Part shown: positions 21,276-31,774 of the stretch, one piece after another
How the letters are laid out: each line of letters opens with the position of its first letter
Numbering within the stretch: position 1 is the first letter of the stretch
DNA from: Sphaeroforma sirkka
Lineage: Eukaryota; Opisthokonta; Ichthyosporea; Ichthyophonida
Length of the DNA stretch: 48,351 nt
Assembly: GCA_001586965.3 (NCBI GenBank)
Contig: LUCW03002011.1
Coordinates: 1-48,351, forward strand
Reading direction: 5' to 3'
Notes under the pieces: generated by a model
Database searches by the model: none
What the model was told of the DNA's origin: nothing
What the model saw: only the letters and a program-made list of their open reading frames with translations
Position numbers and translations under genes: made by a program

Positions 21276-22129
21276 AATGTATACACACACACACAGATAT
21301 ATATATATATATATACACAAAGACATACATACACATACACTTCACGGACATAAATATATTATATATATATATATATATATACATATAGACGAACATATAA
21401 CTAAGTATATATTTATGCGTAAACACTATAACTTATCATAGGTATGCAAACACCAGCCATTGCAATAAAATAATACAATATCATACTAACACGCAGTGTC
21501 AGGACATACTCTACGAAACCGTTTGAGCTGCAGTCCTTCTTTATCATACAGACAAACACCTAATACCTGACCGTTTGAGTTTCGTGTCTCCCTCTATCTG
21601 ATCTCAAAATAAAACCTAACTTAAACAGTACTAACACATATCACATACCCGACATAACCGTTTGGATCTCAGTCTCCCTCTCCCTGATTTTGCCCATAAT
21701 AGCATCCGCCAGTGTGAACCGTTTAGTCGGCTCTTTGGACATAAACTGTTTTAGAGCCCACTCATCATCTTCGTGCACATCGTAGTCATTAGCAAACTTA
21801 TCATCGTCATCGTAGTCCTCATTTGCCTCTGTATCCGAATACTCATCTCCATTTCCCCCCGCCAGTCCAGACGTAAGCAGTGATGATTTGGGCATTTTAT
21901 CGGCATCCCCCTGCATTTCACGCATAACTTCAGCCTGTTGTTCGCGTGCAGTGGTGATAATTTTGCGCGAAGTCTTAGCATCCATGAACTCCTCGGTTTC
22001 TTGTCTTTTACGATCCTTCGGCACCTTCCATGGCTTCGAGACAACCTGTTCATCTGTTGTGATTTGCGTCATCAAAGGCTTGTGCCTGTTGGCCTTATTC
22101 TTTTTCTTAACGGAGCTTTGATCCTTCAT
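18683..22129 (-). CDS. BYSL: Bystin, 40S ribosome assembly factor (three exons; exon 2 frameshifted as read)
   Basis: Exon 1 is 22129-21649, exon 2 is 19884-19220 and exon 3 is 18845-18683. Donors are GTATGT and GTAAGT; both acceptors are AG. Exon 1 begins [12 protein letters not shown] and carries the family's acidic region and [20 protein letters not shown]. Exons 2 and 3 hold the conserved bystin core and the tail [16 protein letters not shown]. Splice phases agree (481 nt; 661 nt in the intact exon 2; 163 nt), giving about 434 residues, close to human bystin (437). Bystin/Enp1 is a nucleolar and cytoplasmic factor needed for pre-18S rRNA processing. In this copy exon 2 lacks one C near 19515 and has a 5-base GGGCT repeat near 19646, net +4, so the frame is broken. 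The other exon 2 (10634-11294) lacks both changes. Confidence 0.92.
19885..21648 (-). other. BYSL: Bystin intron 1 (1764 bp)
   Basis: GT-AG intron between exons 1 and 2, containing the right boundary of the duplicated segment (20239) and several AT/CA microsatellites. No other gene is seen in it. Confidence 0.85.
21207..21271. repeat. (AT)n microsatellite in bystin intron 1
   Basis: About 32 AT units, followed by shorter AT and CA tracts at 21287-21316 and 21358-21381. Confidence 0.95.
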
Positions 22130-22956
22130 GCTGATTTAGTATATTGCTAGAATGTATTGTATCACTATTTACTACTATGTGCGTACGCTACTGTATCATC
22201 GATTGTGAAGTCCACTTGTGTATAGGGCACTATATGTCAACTGATATTTGAATTTTGTTAGAAATTATAAAAGCCAAAAATCGTCCACGTGCCAAATATA
22301 ATATTTAAATATACACAATTTCTTCATCAACGATCAAATCAGTGGAATCAGTATTCAAGAAAATGAAATAGCCTCCTCAGCCCTCCTGCCTGGCCCTGAA
22401 GTCGGCTGAAGATTGAAGAAGGCTAAATGAAACAAAAACCTTTTTTCTAAAGGCCCTCCCCCCTCCTCCCTCAAAAACTCGAAAAGTTCTTCCTTTATTA
22501 AAAATACAAATCATCATGTACATTTGATGAGGTGCAATTTAGTAACGACTATAAACAAAACTGCTGTCTACTATTTATTAAGTGCCGTTGTCACTCCAAT
22601 AAGTGACAAAAAAAAATCGCAGCACAGAGATAGTTCAATCTCATACCCTGATGCTAATGAAACACACTATTACCTTTTGAAGCCTAGATTTACACTGCCA
22701 CTGAAAACATTAATTATTCATAAAAATAACAAAATCGTATTTGTGATAGTGTCTCGTGACAAGAGTGTACTGTCGTTATTGTCGCATATCATCAGTGAGT
22801 CCAGTTATCGATTCATTGGGATGAACTTCGCTAGCTGTGTCGTCAAGCGTATAATAGCTAGTATCATGACACATATCATGGGAATAGGTAAAATAAAATA
22901 ATTGAATATATTTGCTCACTTCCCTACTATATTTCCTTTTGTATTTCTATTTAATA
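22130..22956. other. Bystin 5' flank and intergenic region, no gene seen
   Basis: Contains a C/T-rich stretch (22436-22475). A 125-codon plus-strand frame at 22524-22901 has no recognisable motifs and unremarkable composition. Confidence 0.5.
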
Positions 22957-23148
22957 TTAACCAACACGTGCAATACTATAGGCATTCTTGGCATCGAAAT
23001 ATATATCAAATACACAGGCAAGTATGTACCCGTTTTTCAATACATATTGACAATATAATTGCATTAGGGCGATTCGAATTATGTGTCCTTGAAGATACCT
23101 GATTAGTTCGAGATCTTCGGCCGGTATATTCGGCCAGTGTATTATCAT
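22957..23148 (-). pseudogene. Decayed SF3B6-like (RRM) fragment without intron
   Basis: The minus-strand reading IPAEDLELIRYLQGHIIRIA followed by CVFDIYFDAKNAYSIARVG parallels [21 protein letters not shown] and [13 protein letters not shown] of the SF3B6 gene 4 kb to the right. The stretch TCGATGCCAAGAATGC is identical in DNA. In the intact gene these two parts are on different exons; here no intron separates them, which suggests a retroposed or very old copy. A stop follows ARVG. The similarity is short and judged by eye. Confidence 0.4.
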
Positions 23149-23659
23149 ACTTTATTATTCACTCGATAATTGTACAAACGGGTGGCATCACCATCAAATG
23201 TACACACATGTATTAAAAGTAAAAGCATGAAGCAGAAAATATTTAATATATCCAGAAATAAGTATAGAAAGCAGTGATCACGCCAATATATACTATATAT
23301 ATAATTTTTAGACCCACGAGGCAGAAGTAAAGCTCGCAAACTAATTCGTGATGGTGTATAGGGTGTATTATTTTTGAACGGCTTCCTTGAGTTTTTAAAC
23401 AAAAATATTGGATATTCCTATGCAATCTGAAAGCAATTAATTCGAGACTGCTAGCATGTAAACACTGCAAATGTGGGACTCATTTTATGGCTGATGATGC
23501 ATTTGAAAGTGCAACCTGAAGGATAGCGTTGTTGCATACATGTATAGGATGACGAAGGAAACATAGAAAATAATTAGAAAAGGCAGAAAAACACTGAGCA
23601 ACTGTCATATTGACATTAACCTAGGCGCTGTTTGATCTATTTATATAAATTACGATTTC
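23149..23659. other. Intergenic region, no gene seen
   Basis: AT-rich, stops in all frames, no repeats of note. The 3' flank of the lipocalin gene begins at its right end. Confidence 0.5.
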
Positions 23660-23665
23660 TTTATT
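23660..23665 (-). terminator. Candidate lipocalin polyadenylation signal
   Basis: AATAAA on the minus strand about 32 bases after the lipocalin stop codon. Confidence 0.55.
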
Positions 23666-23697
23666 TTAAATCATATGGATGCACTCGCGGTGCATAA

Positions 23698-24483
23698 TTA
23701 TTTATCAGTTCGGATAGGTGCGCAGAAGTCTTCATCTTGTTGTGACTTCTGGAGATTGAAAGCCTCAGAATTAGGCTTGTAACCGCGCTCCTCAAAGATG
23801 GCCACGGCCTCTGCATAGGTCTCCTCCGACATTGTGGCCGACCGAGACAGAATCCACCCGATAGCATTACAAACGGAGCCCACCACAGTATATTGAGCGT
23901 CATCATTGGCAGCATCGTTTCCTTGCGCAAGGATGAGATAATTTTCACCTAGACTAGGTGCTCCCAGGTTGTCATCGCCAAAGGACACTGTAAACGCCCC
24001 TTTTTTGGGGTCTTCGGCAGTAGCAGCGCCGATTATTTCGTAGGGTTCGCCATCTCGTATACAGGTGTTCTTCACTTGTACAGTGCCGTTGTCGAACAGT
24101 TCATAATTCGCCGTGGTACACTCGCAACCTTGCTCAAATGTATTCCTCACTAAGTCATTCGTAGCAATCTCGTACCATGTACCCATATAGCCGTCGATAT
24201 CAAACGGATCCACAACCTCCTGTTCAATGGCACAGGCCGCAAAATCGATTCCTGCTGGGGCTCCTGCACCGAACCCATTCGCAGCCCCATTGAAGTTTTC
24301 AGGCACACCAGGCAATCCATCTGTTGAAACACCGCTAGGAGGCCCGCCACTGCCTACGCTGTCATCCTCGAGATCTACTACAAATACATCGGAAGGGGTG
24401 GCAGGTGAGGGCTGGGCATGTGGTGTTTGTGCAATCGCCAATACCAGACTGGCTACTAAGGTTAGACATTTGCTGGACGACAT
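23698..24483 (-). CDS. Secreted lipocalin (Blc/apolipoprotein D type), single exon
   Basis: 261 residues. A signal peptide (MSSSKCLTLVASLVLAIAQ) is followed by a Pro/Gly/Ser-rich segment to about residue 75 and one lipocalin barrel. The first lipocalin motif is GTWYEIA (101-107). The strand B-D region has CECTTANYELFDNGTVQV, and the motif near the C-terminal helix is CNAIGWILSRSATM (205-218). Family members bind small hydrophobic ligands in a beta-barrel; ligand and partner are unknown here. Several cysteines (84, 120, 122, 141, 205, 254) could form disulfides, fitting export. I chose the ATG at 24483 over one at 24543 because it gives the signal peptide, and a TATA box lies 64 bases upstream, where the longer form would leave almost no leader. 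The Gly/Pro-rich spacer before the barrel is longer than in typical Blc proteins. Confidence 0.88.
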   Translation of the reverse strand: MSSSKCLTLVASLVLAIAQTPHAQPSPATPSDVFVVDLEDDSVGSGGPPSGVSTDGLPGVPENFNGAANGFGAGAPAGIDFAACAIEQEVVDPFDIDGYMGTWYEIATNDLVRNTFEQGCECTTANYELFDNGTVQVKNTCIRDGEPYEIIGAATAEDPKKGAFTVSFGDDNLGAPSLGENYLILAQGNDAANDDAQYTVVGSVCNAIGWILSRSATMSEETYAEAVAIFEERGYKPNSEAFNLQKSQQDEDFCAPIRTDK

Positions 24484-24546
24484 GTTTATGTATGTTGCTA
24501 ATTCGATGTATGAATGATATGAAAATATGCGAACGTCTTCCAACCG

Positions 24547-24554
24547 TTTATATA
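24547..24554 (-). promoter_or_regulatory. TATA box of the lipocalin gene
   Basis: TATATAAA on the minus strand, 64 bases before the chosen start codon, leaving about 30 bases for the TATA-to-start-site distance and a short leader. Confidence 0.55.
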
Positions 24555-24739
24555 TTCACAAGTCGCGGCTCGCAATTCGCATCGGTTGCGATTTCGATTT
24601 GCGAAGGAATTTTAAGCACTCATGATCCAGCCCCGAACATTCCTTGAAACTATCTGTTTATATGTACTATTGTACGTATTTCATGTGTGCCAAAGGAGCA
24701 GCTACAAAATCAAAATCACAAAGAATGTCATGAACTCAT

Positions 24740-25165
24740 GATGGACTCTTGGGCTCTCAACGCTCTTTGACCTCGCCCGAGGCCCATATCAGGTTTAATG
24801 TCCGAGTTTAATATTAAATATGGTGTCTCTCTCTTCTCTCTTGTGTGTGTGTGGGGCTGTCGGCCCAGTGGGATTTTGGACTGGGAATTGGGGCCCATTG
24901 GCCCTATTAGGGACTGTCGGAAATCAAATAGGACTCACAGTGTGGACTAGAGACTCGAGAGAGAGACAGTGTAAATGGACTGGACAGTGGAGGACTGGAG
25001 GCTCTGTCAGGCCTGTCCTGTTATCAACTATCTGTAGACTGTGGAGGGCCTGCGGGGCAATGGGAGTCCGTGTCTCCGTGGGGCTGGGGCTACCCGAGTG
25101 CTGGGCCCGCTGGGGCCTTGGGGACTGGGCATTGGGCATTGGGCATTGCCACCGCATTGGGCAAT
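24740..25165. repeat. G-rich region with short irregular repeats
   Basis: Locally very rich in GGG and GGC on the plus strand in an AT-rich setting. It contains GGGCATT three times in tandem near 25128-25148 and many variants of GACTGGG, GGGGCC and TGGGC. Frames are open by composition only. Similar wording recurs briefly at 30045-30085. Confidence 0.6.
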
Positions 25166-26999
25166 TGATCTTAGATTCTTATGGAGCTGTATTTTACTGG
25201 TTTAGCCATAGCCAATAGAAATTAGACAAATCTAATATAAATTAATTATAAAAACAAATTTTGCTAAAACATTTATTATTAAATAGTACGTGAAATGACT
25301 TTTTACTCTTAAAAAAAGTGTTCCATAGTATGACTCATCAGTCATCAGGATCAACATTATTCTCGTTTTTTCATAGCCTACTGTGTTGAATTCAGAAGGC
25401 TATGTTGTTTTATTGAAAAAAACAACATGTAAACCTACAAATAGTCAAGAATAACTCTGGAGGTAAATATTTAGGTCATGGATTGCTATTTTTTTTTTGT
25501 GTTCTAAAAAAAGTATGTAATTTAAAAAAAAAACGAGCGTCATTGTACGGAGACATTTTACCTTCCCTTACCGAATGCCTCGCACTCTGACACCGTTCTG
25601 CTAAATATGATTCGTGGCATCATCCTTGCTTATCGTTCAACAGACACACAAATAATTATATTCAGATCGTGCATGCTTGACGGATCATGAGCAAAAATAA
25701 TTTGGCAACACACGAGTAGTGTGTCTGCGAGTGCCGGAGGGGGTTTTACGTGATATTTTCATGTGTGTACTGAAATGCAGAGAGTCTGTTCACCCGTGAA
25801 GCCACGAAAGGCCGGATTGACCGCGAACCACGTCACTGCGACTGAAGCGCTCAATGCTTTCTCAAAATGACGATACAGTGCAGTATATCGTGAATCGATC
25901 TCACCACACCGTGGGCAACGATTTCAAGACCCTCGTGCAATTCTTAGATCATCTCATTTCCCTGTTGCTAATCCCTTTTATTTCTTCTTCCCGATAGTAC
26001 CATGTCAGCACTTGATTGAGGCTAACTACATGATAAAGTGCTTGTAGGAATTAATACTTGTGTAATCGAGACCTATAGTTTCATCTAGTAGTATAGCTCA
26101 AGGTCCACGCTTTTTGACCTTGTTGATCTAATTTACAATACTTTAGGTATCAATTTGCACATGCAAGTATTTAGTTAAGCCCAAGCCCCTATGTATGATA
26201 CAGTTTGACAGGCAATGATTGTGCCAGCTTGGATATAAATACAAATCAATATTAAGAGATACGGAATGTTGTCATGTCTGAAAGATGAAACTCGTTCCTT
26301 TGCAATTGCAGACTTCACTTCACTTCAAACTACAAGCCGAATTCGCGTTGGCTTCAATGGCAATATTAAAGTCTCGTTTTTACATATCGTTATCACAGAA
26401 CCTCTTAATATATCGCTTTTAACCGCGATGTCAGTAAATTCACACCAGTCGTAGCTAGTCGACCATTGCAACATTCTCAAGACTTGAACTGTAACGACAT
26501 CGACAACTATGTCTATTCCAACCTGACAAACCTTTAGCGCCACCAATTAGTCTCTGAAATGAATCTTTCAATTGTGTTGTGACCTCGAGACTCCATTTGA
26601 GACTTTATTTGTCGAACTAGTATTTCTATATTTTATCCCATATCGTGATAAAACCTTCAAAATCTAATAGCAAATACTATACAGAAACCACGATACGCCT
26701 GTTGTAGACAAAATAAATAGATCTAGCTGGTTCAGGAAGTATTTTATATTAATAAATTTCATACCCGGGCTAGTATATGTGTTAACCAAGATCCAATGTT
26801 TTATTGGGGATGTTGCACACGGGAGTAGTTCGCTTTAATCACATCACGATACATGTTCATACGTTGAATTACCCGCAAGTGGCAGATTCAAAACACTCAT
26901 GACTAACATTCACTACTACAAGGTAAATTTTTTTATACAATAGTTTATAGGATATTCCAGAACTTCGACTTAATCATAAATAACGTTTAAACAATCCAG
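25166..26999. other. Intergenic region, no gene seen
   Basis: AT-rich. Overlapping frames on both strands at 26266-26546 (62 and 73 codons) carry no motif. No tRNA or repeat was recognised. Confidence 0.5.
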
Positions 27000-27694
27000 T
27001 TAAGCTGCAGTGTCCACGCCGTATTTCGCTTTCAACTTCTCCAGATCCTCGCTCTTTTTCTTGAGATCCGTTTTGGCGAATGCTTTGACCGTTTGGTAGT
27101 AAAGAACAACTATGTATCGTCCACAGACGTTGAAACCCGAAAGATGATCGCACGCATTCTTGGCATCGAATATATCCTCGTACACCACGAATGCGGTACC
27201 GCGAGTGTCCTTGGCGTTTCCACTGCAGAAGTGGGGTAATCAAAATAGGCTACATGAGAAAGTTAGTGACATTTGCGAAGATACAAATTAATTGTAAATT
27301 TGTTCATGAAGCATGTAGGCGTATAGGGACAATGCTTCGGGCCAGGGCTGCGATCAACACAGAATTACCTACGCGCGTGAAATACGGCAAAGGAATATCA
27401 CAACGCAGCTGAGCGTACAACATCCCGATAACCGAAACGTATAGAAACTCAAGTACGCGCAGGACTTCAGCTCAAGACCAGATAACACCTCGACCACAAA
27501 AAAAAATCGAAACTCGTGTGACTCACAAAAACATTCAGTCACTGAGAAGAGAGCAACATTTAAACTTACACTCGTATTTGTCGAATCGCTCCGTATTTAC
27601 CGAATATATCGTACATTTCTTCGCTTGTGATTTTATATGGCAGATTGCGTACATATAACACGCGGTTCACCTCTGGCGGTAATCGGGCCTGCAT
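27000..27694 (-). CDS. SF3B6: Splicing factor 3B subunit 6 (SF3B6/p14), two coding exons
   Basis: Exon 1 is 27694-27570 and exon 2 is 27222-27000, joined by a 347-base intron with a GTAAGT donor and a CTGCAG acceptor; the V-G codon junction restores [13 protein letters not shown]. The product is 115 residues with one RRM. RNP2-like [11 protein letters not shown] lies near residue 12, RNP1-like [12 protein letters not shown] near 50, then [18 protein letters not shown], and the C-terminus [21 protein letters not shown]3B6 contacts the branch-point adenosine region in the U2 snRNP within the spliceosome. Human SF3B6 is 125 residues; the 10-residue difference is at the N-terminus. I chose the ATG in ATGCAGGCCCGA, but that CAG could instead be an acceptor for an upstream first exon. 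Confidence 0.92.
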
Positions 27695-28369
27695 ATGATC
27701 AAGATGCGAAACAAGCAAATATAATGAATGGATCAATTCAAGATGTAGCTAAATAACATGCTGACTTCACAATTTGATAAAATGGCTGCGTCAACTCTAG
27801 TATGCGGGTTGTGTAGTGGCCATGCGGTCAGTACTTAGTTACACTTTAGCTTTGACACACATCTGAAGGGACTGTGGAGATAGGCATACAGAAAATTAAC
27901 TTTTAAGCATCCAAATCGTAAAGTATGCGAAGAAAAAAAAGCGACACAAAGGCAGGTATCATAGCCTTTCTTATATTTGCAAGTTTTCAACCAGTATCTC
28001 ATAAATAACTCGCAGCATGCACCCAAAATTCCAACACTCGATACATGCGATACCATCCCGAATGGTGCATACGTACACCGAGAAATAAAAACATACGGGC
28101 ATCAGAATTAAAAAATAAACAGACGAAGCAAAATAATTTCAAGCCACAAACCACTACATATCCACAACTCGACTCAAAAGCAGAAAGGAAGGCACAAAGC
28201 GAGAAGACTCGATTTACATTTACAATATACTATAACGAATTATACAGGCGAGTGAGTGGAACATGATATATTGGGCACACATAAAGGTGCAAGGGAAACG
28301 TACGTCTATGAATCAGGATGTACAGTTGTATACGTATACATAAACATATACATAATTGACACATATACT
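27695..28369. other. SF3B6 5' flank, no gene seen
   Basis: AT-rich and A-rich on the plus strand near 28080-28230. No gene or repeat recognised. Confidence 0.5.
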
Positions 28370-28377
28370 AGTCAATC

Positions 28378-28408
<31 letters not shown>

Positions 28409-28660
28409 TGTATAACAGATGATAATATATATGAATATGCATATATACATATATATCTATACATATATAGATACATACTATATATATACATACATAAAAA
28501 GACACACGCACATACACGCACACACACGTCATATACAAATATATACAAATATGCATGCATACGCGCACGTGCGTGCACACACGTGCACACACACGCACGT
28601 ACACACATAATACATATATATATATGTATATATTTATACAGATATACATCCGCGCACGTG

Positions 28661-28698
<38 letters not shown>

Positions 28699-28776
28699 GC
28701 ACACACGCACAATATATATACGTATTATCTATTTATACTATATATATATATCCAATCCCCTTTCACGTACACACGC

Positions 28777-28814
<38 letters not shown>

Positions 28815-28980
28815 TATAATACATACTATATATGTATATATTTGTGCAGAGATATACATCCGCACACATGTTTGCACACACACACACACACGCGCACACA
28901 CACACACACACACACGCACACACATATATATACGTATTATCTATTTATACTATATATATATATCCAATCCCCTTTCACGT

Positions 28981-29013
<33 letters not shown>

Positions 29014-29240
29014 CATATATAGATATAATACATACTATATATGTATATATTTATACAGATATACATCCGCACACATGCGTTTACACACACACACACACGC
29101 ACACACACACACACACACACACACGCGCATATATATATATACGTATTATCTATTTATACTATATATATATATCCAATCCGCTTTCACGTACACACACACA
29201 TATATATATATATATATAGATATATAGATACAATACATAC
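28370..29240. repeat. Microsatellite block with a 210 bp minisatellite (three units)
   Basis: AT and CA microsatellites are arranged in a higher-order repeat. GATATACATCCGC occurs at 28641, 28851 and 29059, and TCCAATCC(C/G)CTTTCACGTACACAC at 28751, 28963 and 29172, giving periods of 208-212 bases. Each unit holds an AT tract, the unique 28-base piece, a second AT tract and a CA tract. Open frames here (Tyr-Ile and His-Thr repeats) are artefacts of composition. Confidence 0.9.
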
Positions 29241-30420
29241 TGTACTATACTTGCACGTACTCAAAATATAATTGTAAACATGTGTGTTCTGATATATATC
29301 GTGATATGCACATTTTAATAGAATGATGCTCAGATTATACAGATCATCTGTGAAATGAGAATGATGCAACCTGTTCAAAGAGGTGTAAGGATATATACGT
29401 ATCAATTCATAGATGCATCCGTCCATAATAAGCAAAGATACATACGAGATTAATTGTTATAAAGAAGCACGTATAGAAATACACCTAAAGGTACTCTTAT
29501 AAATATGAGCAGAGCAGAATATGGAATAGACAGACACTCCAGCATCGATTAACTACTGATATATGTCAACTTACGTTTGCCCTCGTGTGTGCAGACATTG
29601 TGCTGTGCTAAACTCGGTTGCTCGGCTCAAGATATGTAACTGTGTTGAGCTCCACTTAATTTTGAAGACCGCGTGTGGGTTATATTAACACGTATGATAA
29701 CTTATTTTTTAATAGACGACTATATTTACAAATGCTGTGTAGTAAAATGAAACGAACACAGAATACACAGAGTCACAGTCACAGATTAATATCCAGCAAA
29801 GAGAAGAATCCCAGAAGCCAGAGTGCCAGACCGCCAGAGCTCGTCAGTCAAAAGTCATCACCTGCCACTTTAGCCACTTGGCCCTTGTTTTAAATGAGAA
29901 ATTTATAAGCGTGCTCAATTTTCATACGTTTTCGTAACATCTATTTATTTTCGACAAGAAATACCGTAGCCTCGCTTGTTTTTAGAGGCTATGATTGTAC
30001 GTTTTCGAAATATGTAATTATTTTGTTAAAATTTCGGCCTGTGGCCTGGACCCTGGGCCTGGGCCTTGGGGTTTGCTTTTTTTTTGGCGGGGAATGCAAA
30101 CAGATAAATACACAGTGACAGTATGACAGATTCAGAGTCTCCACTCTCACAGAGTTGTTGACAAAAGTGCAGATTTACACACACGATAGTAGTTTCATAC
30201 TATATATATATACCCTTATGATATTTACGCTCATAGCCGACAACTATATATCAGACTCACACTTGACTACTTCGTAGTATAACCACAAGCAAACATACTG
30301 ATTAGTACTTGTACACTGAAAACCACCCTATACCGCCTCAACCACACGAGATTGTTCGACAGTCTGCTATTCACGGCCTGGATCGACTTCTACAGCTGGT
30401 TGTACAGGTAGCGTAGATGC
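29241..30420. other. Intergenic region, no gene seen
   Basis: AT-rich with a G-rich patch at 30045-30090. No gene or RNA gene recognised. Confidence 0.5.
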
Positions 30421-30540
30421 GCTAAGTAGACCTGCTTCTAAATGCGTATCCTCATGTGTAATCATGGAAATCATATTGAATGTACATGACCAAGGTATTA
30501 TATATATGACAGGTTGGCAGCAAGTAGTTGAATTCAAGGA
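30421..30540. repeat. Dispersed direct repeat, copy 1
   Basis: Matches 31301-31420 at an offset of exactly 880 bases with about 85 percent identity by eye; the shared core is CTCATGTGTAATCATGGA then TGTACATGACCAAGGTAT. After both copies the similarity resumes at TAGTCGGAGCGAG (30553 and 31452). Confidence 0.8.
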
Positions 30541-31263
30541 AAAAAGACAGCTTAGTCGGAGCGAGTATGCTTGCTTTTAAAAATAGGTATACCTGTATGG
30601 ATTTGTGACTTGATCATTTTAAATAAAAAATGTTGACAGCTAATGCTTGAATTGACAGGACTGAAGAAGCTGTACAATGAGATCAATAGTGTTGCTGGGT
30701 CGAGTACGCCTGTTGCTGGATTCATTTTCTTATATGATTCATAACCCGGAACTTTGCTTATCAGATATTCATATACTGACAGCTAGCAGTCAAACTCGCC
30801 TCTGAGTGGAATATACGCTGCACCGATAGTCGCAGTATCACTAGGCATACACTTATGCACATAAATATATATCCTTATATGAATAAAGAGTCATGAATTA
30901 GAGTCTTTGTGCCACAGCGTGCGCGATGTATAGTCTTATATATCTTGATATCCATATTCAGTTCAGGTGTGCATCTTCGAAGCATGTTGAGCATTTATCC
31001 GCATATAAGGATTGCAATTCTAATCGGATCATCTATGAGGGAGCTTGGTCTGAGGCTTTATTCGAGCATATTCTACACTCAATCTTACAGGGGTGCTAAT
31101 GCCGATATTATATCGCAATCACGTACTAATGTTGACGTGTTTGATTTCTTGCTCCATATTGAAAGGTGGTTGGGGTTGAATTCTTTTTCTTCTTAATTCG
31201 GGCTGTTCAAGTCTTCCAGTTGAGAGCTGATTTAACCCGAAGAAAGCCTATATCTCGATACGG

Positions 31264-31500
31264 GCAGGTAACAAATACAGTAAAGAACTGTCACCGTGTT
31301 GCTAGGTAGACCTGTTGCTAGTTGCATACCCTCATGTGTAATCATGGACATCAAGTTGAATGTACATGACCAAGGTATCATATATACGGCACGTTGATAG
31401 CAAGCAGTTGACTTCAAGAGAAAAAGAAGGCATACGTTGACATAGGCAGCGTAGTCGGAGCGAGCAGGTATCAAATACAGTAAATAATTGTCACCGTGTT
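31264..31500. repeat. Dispersed direct repeat, copy 2, with a nested shorter repeat
   Basis: 31301-31420 is the second copy of 30421-30540. It is flanked by a shorter repeat, GCAGGTA(A/T)CAAATACAGTAAA, at 31264-31300 and 31464-31500 (offset 200). The arrangement looks like serial local duplication of non-coding sequence. Confidence 0.75.
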
Positions 31501-31774
31501 TATATCAAAATTGATAGTTAAGTATAAGATGTCTCCCGTGAAGCACATCTAGTGGTAGAGCTGAATACGGAGCGATGGGGCGGGGGTGGGGACGGCAAAG
31601 GGGCGCTTAGTAGATTTCACCGATCATTTCACCCGTGATCGGTGCTTAAGTGGTACTTGATTGATTGTGTGCTATCGATAGCATTAGGGCACACAGAGGC
31701 AGCCATGACGTTCACACGACTGTTGCCATGTCACCTGATGGTGCTACTGTACAGCTGTTGCGGAGTGGACAGGC

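Noticed and set aside
22524..22901. 125-codon plus-strand ORF
   Set aside because: No motif, no homologue known to me, AT-rich composition like its flanks; it could be chance.
26266..26546. Overlapping ORFs on both strands
   Set aside because: Neither shows a motif or splice signals that extend it.
28256..29271. Many long open frames of Tyr-Ile or His-Thr repeats
   Set aside because: They are translations of AT and CA microsatellites in every frame on both strands.
30909..31196. 95-codon plus-strand ORF
   Set aside because: No domain, no splice or promoter context, lies in a region of non-coding repeats.
31541..31600. A tRNA gene or tRNA-derived SINE (TAGTGGTAGAGC resembles an A box)
   Set aside because: No B box, no acceptor-stem pairing, and the expected T-arm region is a G run.
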